Source of the DNA: Planctomycetota bacterium
Lineage (GTDB): Bacteria; Planctomycetota; Planctomycetia; Gemmatales; HRBIN36
DNA length: 64,000 nucleotides
Direction of reading: 5' to 3'
Assembly: GCA_014584395.1 (NCBI GenBank)
Contig: JACTMY010000011.1
Coordinates: 62,001 to 126,000, forward strand
Shown one piece after another: positions 20,101-27,646 of this stretch. Position 1 is the first letter of the stretch. The number at the start of each line of letters is the position of its first letter. The notes under the pieces are model-generated. The model saw only the letters and a list, made by a program, of their open reading frames with translations, was not told the origin of the DNA and did no database searches. The translations under genes were made by a program, and so were the position numbers.

Positions 20101-20586
20101 GATTTGATCGCTTATTTGATGGAAGACCCCTTCCTCACGCACGGCCTGGTGGCCGGCCCGTTCAAGATGGCGTTGGATTTAGCAGGCCCGATCGAAACGG
20201 CTCCCGATCCCTTGCATGCTTCGGGCATCGAATGGAAACCCTTTGCAGTCGGCCCCTTTGGCAAGATCGACATGGAGAAACTCAAAGTTCTCGCCCCTCC
20301 CACGGACAGCACCGCCTATGTTTATGTTGAAGTTCACTCCCCTCGGATGCTCAAGACTTTTATCGAGGCCGCTGCGGATGAAGACCTCAAGATTTGGCTC
20401 AATGGGAAAGAGGTGCACCGCCGCCTGCATTCCTATCAAGGCAGACGGTTTGATGTTGAGCTAAAAGAGGGGAAGAATACCCTGCTGTTCAAAATCCATA
20501 ATATTTACGGGCCAAGTTGGCTCTGGGCACGGATCGGCGACCCCGAGAGGCTCCTGACTTACCCACCCATCAAGCATGGAAAATGA
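17125..20586 (+). CDS. PVC-type membrane-bound dehydrogenase with HEAT repeats and cytochrome c domain
   Basis: About 1153 residues, exported: ATG 17125 begins a signal peptide (MLRYLGLCFIFASFGLGSLA) and has GAGGAA 10 bases upstream. The in-frame ATG 17077 is possible but lacks this. Domain order: an N-terminal six-bladed beta-propeller of the planctomycete dehydrogenase type (VWVLECYAYPHK, VYEDTDGDGVAD, WGPDGWLYGCHG, about 25-415), helical HEAT-like repeats (about 425-840), a cytochrome c domain with the heme site CMVCH (Cys882, Cys885, His886) and GPELTGSNRRDPEYIL, then a C-terminal beta-sandwich (about 1010-1150). It probably oxidises a sugar or alcohol in the periplasm and passes electrons through its own heme. 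The substrate is not known. Confidence 0.88.
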   Translation: MLRYLGLCFIFASFGLGSLASEDVPKADVFPTGQETVARFTLPPGFYATCFAHEPEVRKPIAIDFDERGRVWVLECYAYPHKQPPGQGRDRIRVYEDTDGDGVADKIFTFAEGLNLATGMALGHGGVFVGEPPELVFLRDTNGDGVADQRVVLLDGWGYQDTHETLNSFIWGPDGWLYGCHGVFTHSAVGKPGTPPEQRVRLNAAIWRFHPRTQAFEVFAEGTSNPWGFDFDENGSGFLACCVIPHLFHIYHGGHYVRQAGQNFNPFNYGEIPWICEDLHYFGPNPHFGNRDPRSLKFGGGHAHAGCLIYQGGSFPQEWHGRVYMNNIHGGRINTDSLRKNGSTYIGNYKGDLLVANDPNFRVVQLRTGPDGSIFMIDWYDPQICHNTNSAIWNRNYGRIYKIGFRADGASKDAATQQPMDLSQKNSAELVELLAHNNSWMWRKALLILGERKESAVIPALKQLATSAKDYRHRLRALWALLNMEACEESFAVELLRAEEPWVRFWALHALAHQPAAWRPATQRALLQWVQHESHPDVLRGLLSLVQYRAANYPAALKDILTVVGRRDALGDDPVLPFMYWFAYEALARATKDAATPFPDLLTEAEQSQGRSFLQNWILPRAIRRKATLANEVELNSLLLQIGQVKHERSAVVCLQGLQQALDGRRLDMPAAWQVMRDDFGKRWPQAHELTRLQRRVGIHFGDQDSVADMEKEVHDAKLPVPRRLEALRSLLLARMPTSLDPVMRLTLQQSPRELRLEALRGLAVFDSDEIAPAILKAWLDLPQELKKEAVVLLTGRKSWAGALLDAVKTKAIDPKEITENDIKRILAHRDQALSQQVEQSWGKLRERTPEHIEQQLAKYRAQLHDMPGDRRAGRAIFEKSCMVCHKLFGEGHTVGPELTGSNRRDPEYILAKIIDPNRVVGKDYYAVTILDTTGRIHTGLLAEDSPQRIVLKGENDKLTTIPRSDIDEMKISEKTLMPEGIPNNLNDQEFRDLIAYLMEDPFLTHGLVAGPFKMALDLAGPIETAPDPLHASGIEWKPFAVGPFGKIDMEKLKVLAPPTDSTAYVYVEVHSPRMLKTFIEAAADEDLKIWLNGKEVHRRLHSYQGRRFDVELKEGKNTLLFKIHNIYGPSWLWARIGDPERLLTYPPIKHGK

Positions 20587-20618
20587 CATGCTGATGAACG
20601 ATTCGATCCTGCAGCCTG

Positions 20619-21116
20619 TCAGCTTTGCTTTTGCTGCTGCAAGATGTTCTTGATATCGGTCAGCGTGTCATTGATGCGGAAGAAGACGATCATCAATTCG
20701 CAATAAATCCGCCACAAGATGACACCGGCGATGGTAGAAAGCAATCCATAAACAAATGCCCCATTGACCATGGAGAATACGCCAAACCCAACCACGCCAA
20801 AGATGCCCAGCCAGAAAACGACCTGAATGATCAATGGCAACAGCATGGTTCGAAAGGTCAAAAACTCCATGAAGCGGCCCGACTGAAGTTGCTTGCGTGC
20901 CCGTCTGCCCGAGATAGCAGAATCGTCTTCGCTTCCTTCCGCCCCGGCCGAGGATCGCGTTTCACGCCGCGGCGCCGCGGCCGATTCAACTTCCATGTCC
21001 GATTCGGGAATGAAGATCGTTTCCCCGCATTTCGGACACTTGGCGTCGCGCCCCGCCGCGCTGTCCGGGGCTTTGAATCGACTGCCGCACTTTTCGCAAT
21101 GGACCACGATTGCCAT
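20619..21116 (-). CDS. Zinc-ribbon and DUF4282 membrane protein
   Basis: 165 residues starting at the minus-strand ATG at 21116, which has AGAGG about 8 bases upstream; an upstream open extension to 21275 looks non-coding. The N-terminus is a MJ0042-like zinc ribbon with two CxxC pairs (HCEKCGSRF and AKCPKCGET, residues 6-28). A charged, Ser-rich linker follows. The C-terminal half has two membrane segments (about 95-140) ending in INDTLTDIKNIL, as in DUF4282. Function unknown. It converges with the PVC cytochrome gene, 32 bases apart. Confidence 0.8.
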   Translation of the reverse strand: MAIVVHCEKCGSRFKAPDSAAGRDAKCPKCGETIFIPESDMEVESAAAPRRETRSSAGAEGSEDDSAISGRRARKQLQSGRFMEFLTFRTMLLPLIIQVVFWLGIFGVVGFGVFSMVNGAFVYGLLSTIAGVILWRIYCELMIVFFRINDTLTDIKNILQQQKQS

Positions 21117-21311
21117 GGATGGGACCTCTGTCTGGTGAGCGTCAGATGAGCCGCGACGCGCGGGGTCATCGTGGCTGATGAAGGGTGAGATTGACTTTGA
21201 GTCTATGCCAAAAGCCTTATGAAACAAGCCAAAAGGGCTCGATCCGAGGAGTCGTTGGGCCAATCCCCCCGGCACAATCCAACCCCGGTCGAGCGGTTCA
21301 TTTGAGCGTGG

Positions 21312-22184
21312 TTAATAAGGCGACGACAGATTGGCGCTGCGCAGCCAAGCGTTGTACCACATATCGAGCGTGAACTGTGCCGCAGCGTGGCATCGTTTCA
21401 TGATGAATTCCCGGCTTTCCGCCGTTGGTTTGTCGAAAGCCTTGGCCAAATCCAATTCATAACAGCGATCCACCTGGCCATGAGATTCCATGAAGACGCT
21501 TTTCACATGCTTCCACAGATCATCCATTTTCTTGGCTTCCAAGGGGCGCGCCATCTCCTCGGCCGTGAATCCGTGTGTTTCTGGAAAACCATCGATTTTG
21601 GCGTGGATGCCCTTTTGCGTTAATTTGCCGTTAGGACTTTTACGGCCATCGTAGTCCCGCGTCGTGTGCAGCGGCATGCACAGATCGCCCGTGTAGTGGG
21701 CCAGACAGCCGGCATATACGATGGCTTTCATCCGTACCGCTTCGTTTTCTGGGTCCTTGCGATAATCGGCAAAGGCCAATGCCAATCGTTCGTGGTAGTC
21801 CATGATCGTGTAAGGAATGAATCCAACCTGGCTCGGCTTCTTATTCAGCTTTTGACACAACTCGATGTATTTGAACCGATCCGTCGGCCAATCTTGCTCT
21901 TCGAGGTCTTCCAAGTCGAGGAAGTGTTCGCTGTATTCCGATTTGCTCAGGAAGGGAGTCTCGCGGTTTTTCCAGCGATCCGGGTCGCCGGCGAGGTGAG
22001 CCAACGCTTTCCCCGAGGAAGTGAAAAAGCGGGGCATCTCTTCAGGGAGTCGACTGGCCGCGGCTTCGGCGATCAGCCCGTGGCCTTTGACCCACCAGCC
22101 CTCGGCTCCTGAAGGCATGAGGGAAAAGACCCCGATCAACCACCAACCTATGAATAGACCACGTCGTATCATTTCAGCTTTCAT
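21312..22184 (-). CDS. Secreted S1/P1-type nuclease or zinc-dependent phospholipase
   Basis: 290 residues with a signal peptide (GLFIGWWLIGVFSLMPSGAEG) ending just before Trp-Trp; a mature N-terminal Trp is a zinc ligand in this superfamily. Other ligands are visible: GHGLIAEAAASRL after the N-terminus, HYTGDLCMPLH (H-x3-D-x5-H, as in the S1/P1 HFIGDxHQPLH motif) near residue 163, and GIHAKIDG further on. Members cleave single-stranded nucleic acid or phospholipids with a trinuclear zinc site. GAGGG six bases before the ATG at 22184 supports the start. Likely periplasmic nutrient (phosphate) scavenging, by inference. Confidence 0.82.
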   Translation of the reverse strand: MKAEMIRRGLFIGWWLIGVFSLMPSGAEGWWVKGHGLIAEAAASRLPEEMPRFFTSSGKALAHLAGDPDRWKNRETPFLSKSEYSEHFLDLEDLEEQDWPTDRFKYIELCQKLNKKPSQVGFIPYTIMDYHERLALAFADYRKDPENEAVRMKAIVYAGCLAHYTGDLCMPLHTTRDYDGRKSPNGKLTQKGIHAKIDGFPETHGFTAEEMARPLEAKKMDDLWKHVKSVFMESHGQVDRCYELDLAKAFDKPTAESREFIMKRCHAAAQFTLDMWYNAWLRSANLSSPY

Positions 22185-22563
22185 AGGTCCCTCGCTTTTT
22201 CAGCCATTCGGATGCCTTCACAGCTTCATTTTCCACTGCATTCCTACCAATCACCACGAAATTGACCCGTGAATTCCCTGTGAAAGCATGAAAAAACCCG
22301 GCATACAGCCTTTTCCGTCTCTTCCAGGGATAAATCGAAATCACGCTCTTAAAGCCAAGCAATTAAATTGCCTAATCCACTCATTTACGCCACAATGAAG
22401 CATCATTTGTGAAGTTGAGACCTTTAGGTAGACTTTGATACCTGATCTCCAACTTCATGATACTAATATGCTTGTGATTGCAGGGGGTCCGATTTTGCGG
22501 TATATTCCGGCCCTGACGCCGGGAAAAGTGGCCGCTTCATCGTGATTAACTATACTCGGATTT
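22185..22563. other. Divergent intergenic region upstream of the acyl-biosynthesis locus
   Basis: 379 bases between the minus-strand nuclease gene and the first fabZ. The middle is AT-rich and probably carries promoters for both directions. The clearest candidate is the TTGCAG/TATATT pair listed separately. Short open frames here are not supported by ribosome sites or composition. Confidence 0.4.
22478..22506 (+). promoter_or_regulatory. Candidate sigma70-type promoter for the acyl-biosynthesis locus
   Basis: TTGCAG (22478-22483) and TATATT (22501-22506) with a 17-base spacer, 57 bases before the fabZ ATG. The -10 matches consensus at five of six positions, the -35 at three. It is the only reasonable pair ahead of the gene cluster. 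Confidence 0.35.
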
Positions 22564-23058
22564 ATGCGTTTCACGTTGATTGACCGCATTCACGAGGTTT
22601 CCCCGGGGCAGCGGTTGCGCGCCACGAAGAACCTCACCCTCGGGGAAGAATACTTGGCGGATCATTTTCCGACTTTCCCCGTCATGCCTGGCGTATTAAT
22701 GCTCGAAGCGCTGGTGCAAGCAGCGGCCTGGCTCATCAGGATCACCGAGGATTTCGACCCAACGGTGATCACGCTCACGGAAGTCAAAGGCGTCAAGTAT
22801 GGCAACTTCATGGAGCCTGGCAAGCAATTAAAACTGGCCGTTGAGGTGCAAGGCTCCTATAACAAAGAACTTATGACGGTTCCTTTCAAGGGAACCGGAG
22901 AAGCGAATGGGCAATCGACCGTTCAAGCTCGCTTTGTGATGCAAAAACGCCGCCTACAGGATAGCCGGCCCGAACTCGCCACCATGGATGAACCTATTCG
23001 GCGCTATTATCGCGAGCAGTTTGCTCTGATCAGCCGAAATGCAGCATCCAATGTGTGA
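22564..23058 (+). CDS. fabZ: 3-hydroxyacyl-ACP dehydratase, FabZ-like (first copy)
   Basis: 164-residue hot-dog fold dehydratase that removes water from 3-hydroxyacyl-ACP. The catalytic pair is present with FabZ spacing: His34 in HFPTFPVMPGV and Glu48 in LMLEALVQAA. An unusual basic tail of about 25 residues after the hot-dog core makes it a little longer than typical FabZ. First gene of a same-strand run: fabG follows after 24 bases, then ACP, a second dehydratase and two ketosynthase-type genes. The context points to a dedicated type II acyl-chain assembly line. Confidence 0.92.
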   Translation: MRFTLIDRIHEVSPGQRLRATKNLTLGEEYLADHFPTFPVMPGVLMLEALVQAAAWLIRITEDFDPTVITLTEVKGVKYGNFMEPGKQLKLAVEVQGSYNKELMTVPFKGTGEANGQSTVQARFVMQKRRLQDSRPELATMDEPIRRYYREQFALISRNAASNV

Positions 23059-23082
23059 TCTGTTTCCTTAACTGGATTGGGA

Positions 23083-23841
23083 ATGAGACTTCAAGATCAA
23101 GTCGCTGTTGTGACGGGAGGAAGCCGGGGCATTGGTAAAGCCATTTGCCAGGCTTTTGCCGCCGAGGGAGCCAAGGTAGCGATCGTTTATCGCGGCAGCC
23201 AGGAAGCCGCCGCCCAGCTTGCCCAGGAATTGCAAAGCATGGGCCGGGAAGCCCAGGCGTGGCAAGTGGACGTGGCCGACACGGCCGCCGTTATGAAGTG
23301 TGCTGAGGAAATCCACCAGAAATGGGGCCGGGTCGACATCCTGGTGAATAACGCCGGCATCATCAAGGATGGCCTGTTCATGCAAATGGACCCGGCCAAC
23401 TGGAAGGACGTCATCAACACCAACCTGGGCGGCACCTTCAATTTCAGCCGCGCCGTGGTCGAATGGATGTTCCGCCAACGCAAGGGGCGGGTGATCAATA
23501 TCAGCAGCGTGGCCGCCGATCGCGTGAATCGTGGCCAGGCGAATTACGTAGCCAGCAAAGGCGCGATCAATGCCTTCACCAAGGCGTTGGCGATCGAACT
23601 GGCCAGCCGGGGCGTGACCGTGAATGCCATCGCCCCTGGTTTTATTGAGACGGACATGAGCGAAACGGTTCGAAACATGGCCGGAGACGCGATCAAGAAG
23701 ATGATCCCCATGCGTCGTTACGGCAAGCCCGAGGACATCGCCAAGGTGGCGGTGTTTCTGGCGAGCGACGATAGCGCTTACATCACTGGACAAGTGGTGA
23801 CCGTGGACGGAGGCTTGGGGCTAGGTGTCATGGCGGGGTAG
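23083..23841 (+). CDS. fabG: 3-oxoacyl-ACP reductase FabG
   Basis: 252-residue short-chain dehydrogenase that reduces 3-oxoacyl-ACP with NADPH. Cofactor motif TGGSRGIG is near residue 11, NNAG near 90, and the catalytic triad is Ser142, Tyr155 and Lys159 (NYVASK). The C-terminus (AVFLASDDSAYITGQVVTVDGG) is typical of FabG. ATG 23083 is chosen over the in-frame TTG 23077, which lies inside the ribosome-site region. It sits between fabZ and the ACP gene and supplies the ketoreduction step of the locus. Confidence 0.93.
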   Translation: MRLQDQVAVVTGGSRGIGKAICQAFAAEGAKVAIVYRGSQEAAAQLAQELQSMGREAQAWQVDVADTAAVMKCAEEIHQKWGRVDILVNNAGIIKDGLFMQMDPANWKDVINTNLGGTFNFSRAVVEWMFRQRKGRVINISSVAADRVNRGQANYVASKGAINAFTKALAIELASRGVTVNAIAPGFIETDMSETVRNMAGDAIKKMIPMRRYGKPEDIAKVAVFLASDDSAYITGQVVTVDGGLGLGVMAG

Positions 23842-23884
23842 GACGACGGCGTCCACCGGACCGGTGCGAGCCAGTCCCGTCGTC
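23842..23884 (+). repeat. Intergenic hairpin between fabG and the ACP gene
   Basis: Outer arms GACGACGG (23842-23849) and CCGTCGTC (23877-23884) pair perfectly. Inside lies a second palindrome, CACCGG-A-CCGGTG (23854-23866). No T-run follows, so RNA processing or stabilisation is likelier than termination. It lies 40 bases before the ACP start. Confidence 0.6.
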
Positions 23885-23924
23885 ATGACGGTTGTTTCCC
23901 TGTTTTGTTAAGTGGAGAGACGAG

Positions 23925-24320
23925 ATGCCGACAAAGGAAGAGATTTACAAGAAGGTGAGCGACACCTTGGCCGACTCGCTGAATGTTGAGCCGGATGAAA
24001 TCACCCCCGCGTCAACATTGCAAGAAGACCTGGGCGCCGAATCCATCGATTTCCTCGATATCGTTTTCCGATTGGAACGCGGTTTCGGCATCAAGATTCC
24101 CCGCGATGAGTTGTTCCCCGAATCGGTGTTCCAGGGCGATCCGCAGTTCGTGCAGGAGGGGAAAGTCACCCCCGCCGGCATCGATGAATTGCGCAAGAAG
24201 CTGCCCTATGCCGACGTGGACGGTTTCGCGGCCGATCCGCAATTCAAGAACCTTGGCGACCTGTTCACGGTGGACATGATCACCAAGTACATCGAGAGTA
24301 AATTGGCCGCCGGCCAGTAA
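23925..24320 (+). CDS. Acyl carrier protein, enlarged form
   Basis: 131 residues, much longer than the usual 75-85 of AcpP. The phosphopantetheine site is Ser40 in LGAESIDFLDIVFRLE; the normal DSL is replaced by ESI. After helix II the sequence carries an insertion of about 35 residues (FPESVFQGDPQFVQEGKVT...) before the final helix. The extra segment is rich in Pro, Asp and Phe and may dictate partner choice. GGAGAG upstream supports ATG 23925. Hairpins lie just before and just after the gene. It is the carrier for the surrounding FabZ, FabG and ketosynthase-type proteins. Confidence 0.9.
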   Translation: MPTKEEIYKKVSDTLADSLNVEPDEITPASTLQEDLGAESIDFLDIVFRLERGFGIKIPRDELFPESVFQGDPQFVQEGKVTPAGIDELRKKLPYADVDGFAADPQFKNLGDLFTVDMITKYIESKLAAGQ

Positions 24321-24342
24321 AGAACGCTCCCTTTTTCTCACC

Positions 24343-24377
24343 CGGTCCGAGCAGGGCATTCGATCCCGCTCGGACCG
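24343..24377 (+). repeat. Strong intergenic hairpin after the ACP gene
   Basis: Perfect 10-base arms CGGTCCGAGC (24343-24352) and GCTCGGACCG (24368-24377), with three further inner GGG-CCC pairs. It lies 23 bases after the ACP stop and 34 bases before the next start. A T-run precedes rather than follows it, so attenuation or 3'-end protection of ACP mRNA is likelier than full termination. Confidence 0.65.
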
Positions 24378-24410
24378 TGGAGCATCAGGCGATCATGAGA
24401 AGCCCCGACC

Positions 24411-24935
24411 ATGCGTTGGATTTGGATTGATCGGTTTATCGACTTTCAACCGCGACAATCCGCGCAAGCGGTGAAAAATACGAGCCTGGCTGAGGACCAT
24501 TTCGCCCAGCATTTCCCAGGCTATCCCGTAATGCCGGCTTCTTTGATGCTCGAGGGCTTGGCCCAAACCGGGGGAATTCTGGTGGGCCATGCTTTTGATT
24601 TCCAGGAAAAGGTTGTTCTGGCGAAAATCCCCAAGGCTCGATTTGAGCGCGACGTAATTGCGGGAGAAACGCTCCTTTACAGCGTTCGCATTCTCGATCT
24701 CAGGCCCGAAGGCGCCACCATCCATGGAACCATTACCTCGGCGGGCGACCCGGTGGCCGAGGCGGAGATTATGTTCATTCATCTAGATAAAAGTCTGGCG
24801 GGCAAGCTGTTCGGCGAAAGCAATTTCGTCTTTAGCGGCGAACTGAAGAAAATCCTGGGCCTTTCCCAGCTCGCGCCAGCTCCCGCGGATGGTTCAACGC
24901 TTCCCAACGACTCGGTGAAGCACACGCAGGCTTGA
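24411..24935 (+). CDS. 3-hydroxyacyl-ACP dehydratase-like protein (second copy)
   Basis: 174-residue hot-dog fold protein, a divergent paralogue of the FabZ at 22564-23058. The catalytic His34 (HFPGYPVMPA) and Glu48 (LMLEGLAQT) occupy the same positions, but the Gly of the family's PVMPG is Ala here, at the start of the helix that normally contributes the oxyanion hole. The C-terminus adds about 30 residues beyond the core. Two different dehydratases in one locus suggest either different chain lengths or a heterodimer (inference). It precedes the ketosynthase pair by 19 bases. Confidence 0.85.
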   Translation: MRWIWIDRFIDFQPRQSAQAVKNTSLAEDHFAQHFPGYPVMPASLMLEGLAQTGGILVGHAFDFQEKVVLAKIPKARFERDVIAGETLLYSVRILDLRPEGATIHGTITSAGDPVAEAEIMFIHLDKSLAGKLFGESNFVFSGELKKILGLSQLAPAPADGSTLPNDSVKHTQA

Positions 24936-24954
24936 TGGTTCAAGAGTCAGCATC

Positions 24955-26235
24955 ATGAGCACGGCTTGGCCACGAACGGTGATCACGGGGATCGGCGTCC
25001 TTACGCCGATCGGCGAGGGCATCGATCCGTTTTGGCAATCCGTAATGGCCGGCCAGAGCGGTGTTAAACGCATTTCCCTGTTCGATGCCACAGGTTTTCC
25101 CATTCGCATCGCCGGGGAAGTGACCGGCTTTGACGCCAAGAAATACATCGACAAAAAAGACCGCAAGAGCCTGAAAATGATGGCCCGCTCCATCCAGATG
25201 GGCGTGGCCGTCAGCGGCATGGCGCTCAAGGACGCCAACCTCGACCCGAGCCAATTCGACCCAACGCGCATCGGCATCGATTTCGGCGCGAGCTTGATCG
25301 CCTCCGACCTGGATGAATTGGCGCCCGGGGCTCATGTCAGCACCGATCACGGCAAGAAACCCGTGGACATGCAGATTTGGGGCACGCAAGGCCTGGCGGT
25401 GATGCCGCCGCTGTGGATGCTCAAATACCTCCCCAACATGCCTGCCTGCCACGTCTCGATCATGCACAACCTGCAAGGGCCGAGCAACACCATCACCGAA
25501 AACGACGTGGCCGGGCTGCTTTCCCTGGCCGAAGCCAAACGGATCATCGAACGCGGCTTGGCCGATGTGATGCTTACGGGCGCTAGCGATAGCCGCATCA
25601 ATCCCTTGAGCCTGACCCGCTTGTCTTTGTTTCAGCAATTCACAAAACGCAACGACGACCCCGCCAGGGCCTGCCGCCCCTTTGATCGCGAGCGCGATGG
25701 CATCATCCCCGGCGAGGGAGCCTGCAACTTGATTCTCGAGGAGCTGAGCCACGCAGAGAAACGCCAAGCTTCGATCTATGGCGAGGTCGTTGGCGCGGGG
25801 GCGGCCCAGGACCGACATCGCGACGGCCAAGGCATCGCCCGAGCCATCCAAGCGGCCATGAAACAAGCCGGCATTACCGCCGCGCAACTAGACCATATTA
25901 ATGCCCATGGATATAGCCATCCCCATTTCGACGTGATGGAGGCCAAGGGTATACGCCAGGCATTTGGCGACCAGGCTCCACCGGTCTTCGCCGCGAAGGG
26001 ATATCTTGGAAACATCGGCTCCCCGGGCGGTCCCGCGGAGCTCGCTATTAGCCTGCTGGCCATGAAACACGGCTCGTTGCCCGCCAGCCTCAATTATGAA
26101 TACCCGGATCCCGAATGTCCGCTGCACGTGCTGCATGGCGAGCCAAAACCCATCACCAAGGATTATGTGTTGAAAATCAGCTTCAGCGACCTGGGCCAAT
26201 GTTGCGCCGTGGTGGTCAAGCGGTGGCAGGATTGA
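24955..26235 (+). CDS. Ketosynthase-like protein lacking the catalytic Cys and one His (KS-beta / chain-length-factor type)
   Basis: 426 residues with the full thiolase fold of FabF-type ketosynthases: VITGIGVLTPIG at the start, NAHGYSHPH with His318, ADVMLTG and GEGACNLILEEL. The nucleophile region reads TENDVAG; aligning without gaps from ADVM puts Asp184 at the Cys position. The second catalytic His (normally GHxxG) is Asn353 in LGNIGSPGG. It therefore should not condense acyl chains itself. Chain-length factors of type II polyketide synthases similarly lack the Cys and pair with an active KS. The intact KS encoded 18 bases downstream is the obvious partner. Confidence 0.88.
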   Translation: MSTAWPRTVITGIGVLTPIGEGIDPFWQSVMAGQSGVKRISLFDATGFPIRIAGEVTGFDAKKYIDKKDRKSLKMMARSIQMGVAVSGMALKDANLDPSQFDPTRIGIDFGASLIASDLDELAPGAHVSTDHGKKPVDMQIWGTQGLAVMPPLWMLKYLPNMPACHVSIMHNLQGPSNTITENDVAGLLSLAEAKRIIERGLADVMLTGASDSRINPLSLTRLSLFQQFTKRNDDPARACRPFDRERDGIIPGEGACNLILEELSHAEKRQASIYGEVVGAGAAQDRHRDGQGIARAIQAAMKQAGITAAQLDHINAHGYSHPHFDVMEAKGIRQAFGDQAPPVFAAKGYLGNIGSPGGPAELAISLLAMKHGSLPASLNYEYPDPECPLHVLHGEPKPITKDYVLKISFSDLGQCCAVVVKRWQD

Positions 26236-26253
26236 TGCGGACGAGGTGACCTC

Positions 26254-27561
26254 ATGAATCGACATCGCCGACGCGTCGTCATCACCGGCATGGGAGTTGT
26301 GACCCCCTTGGGAGATACCGTCGAAGGGCTGTACCAATCCCAGATCGAAGGTCGCAGCGGCATATCGCGCATCACCATTTTCGATCCGGGCAGCTTCCCG
26401 ACGCAGATCGCGGCCCAGGTGAAGGATTTCCGTCTCGCCAAATATCTTGGTGCCGATGCGAGCCGCTTCGAAAAAGCTGGCCCCAACAGCCAGTTCGCCC
26501 TCGCGGCGGCCAAACCCGCCCTGGCCGACGCCGGGTTGCTCGATCCCGGTGCGGGCGATCGCACCCGTATGGGTGTTTATCTAGGAGCGGGCGAGGGCAA
26601 GCAAGATTTTTATCACTTGATCCCTACCATCGCCAAATGCTCCGACCCACATCGGCTCCAGGTCGATGCCAGCGCGTTTTACCGCCATGGCAGCTCGGGT
26701 TTCGATCCCCGCTCGGAACGTGAACAAGAAATGCACACCTGTACGGCTCACGTGGCTGACGTGTATGCTTTGGAAGGTCCGAATTACAGTTGCTTGACAG
26801 CCTGCGCCGCCAGCAGCCAGGCCATTGGTGAAGGGGCCGACTTGATCCGCCGCGACGAGGCCGACGTCATCCTGGCAGGCGGGGCCCATAGCATGATCCA
26901 CCCCTTTGGCATTACCGGTTTCAACCTGCTCACCGCGCTCTCTGTGGAGAACAGCGAACCATCAAAGGCGTCGTGTCCCTTCGATGCCCGGCGCGCGGGT
27001 TTCGTGATGGGCGAGGGGGCGGGGATGCTCGTCCTCGAGGATTTGGAGCATGCCCAGCGCCGCGGCGCCAAGATTTACGCTGAACTGACGGGCTACGGCA
27101 CGACCGCCGATGCGTTTCGCGTGACAGACAGTTGCCCGGATGGCCGCGGAGCCGTCGCCTGCATGCGCGGCGCCCTGCAAGACGCAGGGCTCGCCCCCGA
27201 GCAGATAGGCTACATCAATGCGCACGGCACCAGCACGCAAGTGAACGACCGCGGCGAGTCGATCGCCATCAAGACCTTGTTCGGCCCCCGGGCTTATCAA
27301 ATTCCCGTGTCTAGTTCCAAGAGCATGCTGGGTCATCTCATCGCCGCCGCGGGGGCGGTAGAACTTGTTATTTGCGTTATGACGCTATTGCGTGGTATCA
27401 TCCCGCCAACCATGAACTATGAGGTCCCCGATCCGGATTGTGATTTGGATTACGTTCCGAACCAGGCTCGCGAAAAGCGTGTGGACCACATTTTGAGCAA
27501 CAGCTTTGGGTTCGGCGGGCAAAATGTATCCTTGATTGTCAGTCGGTTTTCAGGAAAATAA
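26254..27561 (+). CDS. Beta-ketoacyl-ACP synthase (active FabF / KS-alpha type)
   Basis: 435-residue ketosynthase with the complete catalytic set: Cys184 in CLTACAASSQAIGEG, His324 in NAHGTSTQVND and His361 in KSMLGHLIAAAGAVE. It elongates an acyl chain with malonyl-ACP. The N-terminal motif VVITGMGVVTPLGD is standard. A central insert with HGSSGFDPRSEREQEMHTC is longer than in housekeeping FabF. Both this Cys and the Asp of the upstream inactive homologue fall at residue 184, so the pair arose by duplication and stayed length-matched. Likely forms a KS-alpha/KS-beta heterodimer (inference). Confidence 0.92.
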   Translation: MNRHRRRVVITGMGVVTPLGDTVEGLYQSQIEGRSGISRITIFDPGSFPTQIAAQVKDFRLAKYLGADASRFEKAGPNSQFALAAAKPALADAGLLDPGAGDRTRMGVYLGAGEGKQDFYHLIPTIAKCSDPHRLQVDASAFYRHGSSGFDPRSEREQEMHTCTAHVADVYALEGPNYSCLTACAASSQAIGEGADLIRRDEADVILAGGAHSMIHPFGITGFNLLTALSVENSEPSKASCPFDARRAGFVMGEGAGMLVLEDLEHAQRRGAKIYAELTGYGTTADAFRVTDSCPDGRGAVACMRGALQDAGLAPEQIGYINAHGTSTQVNDRGESIAIKTLFGPRAYQIPVSSSKSMLGHLIAAAGAVELVICVMTLLRGIIPPTMNYEVPDPDCDLDYVPNQAREKRVDHILSNSFGFGGQNVSLIVSRFSGK

Positions 27562-27646
27562 GCTCCGCACGGAAGCAAGCCCTGGACAGACCCATGGGAA
27601 GGGTCTTGCAGGACGTGTTTGGCGAGCATGAGGAGTTGTTGTTGCC

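Noticed and set aside
20619-21275. N-terminal extension of the zinc-ribbon/DUF4282 frame to 21275
   Set aside because: The first 53 codons have no family resemblance, while ATG 21116 has a good ribosome site and begins the zinc ribbon directly.
24940-25887. 315-codon minus-strand frame opposite the KS-beta gene
   Set aside because: Shadow with no ribosome site, and the plus strand is a clear ketosynthase.
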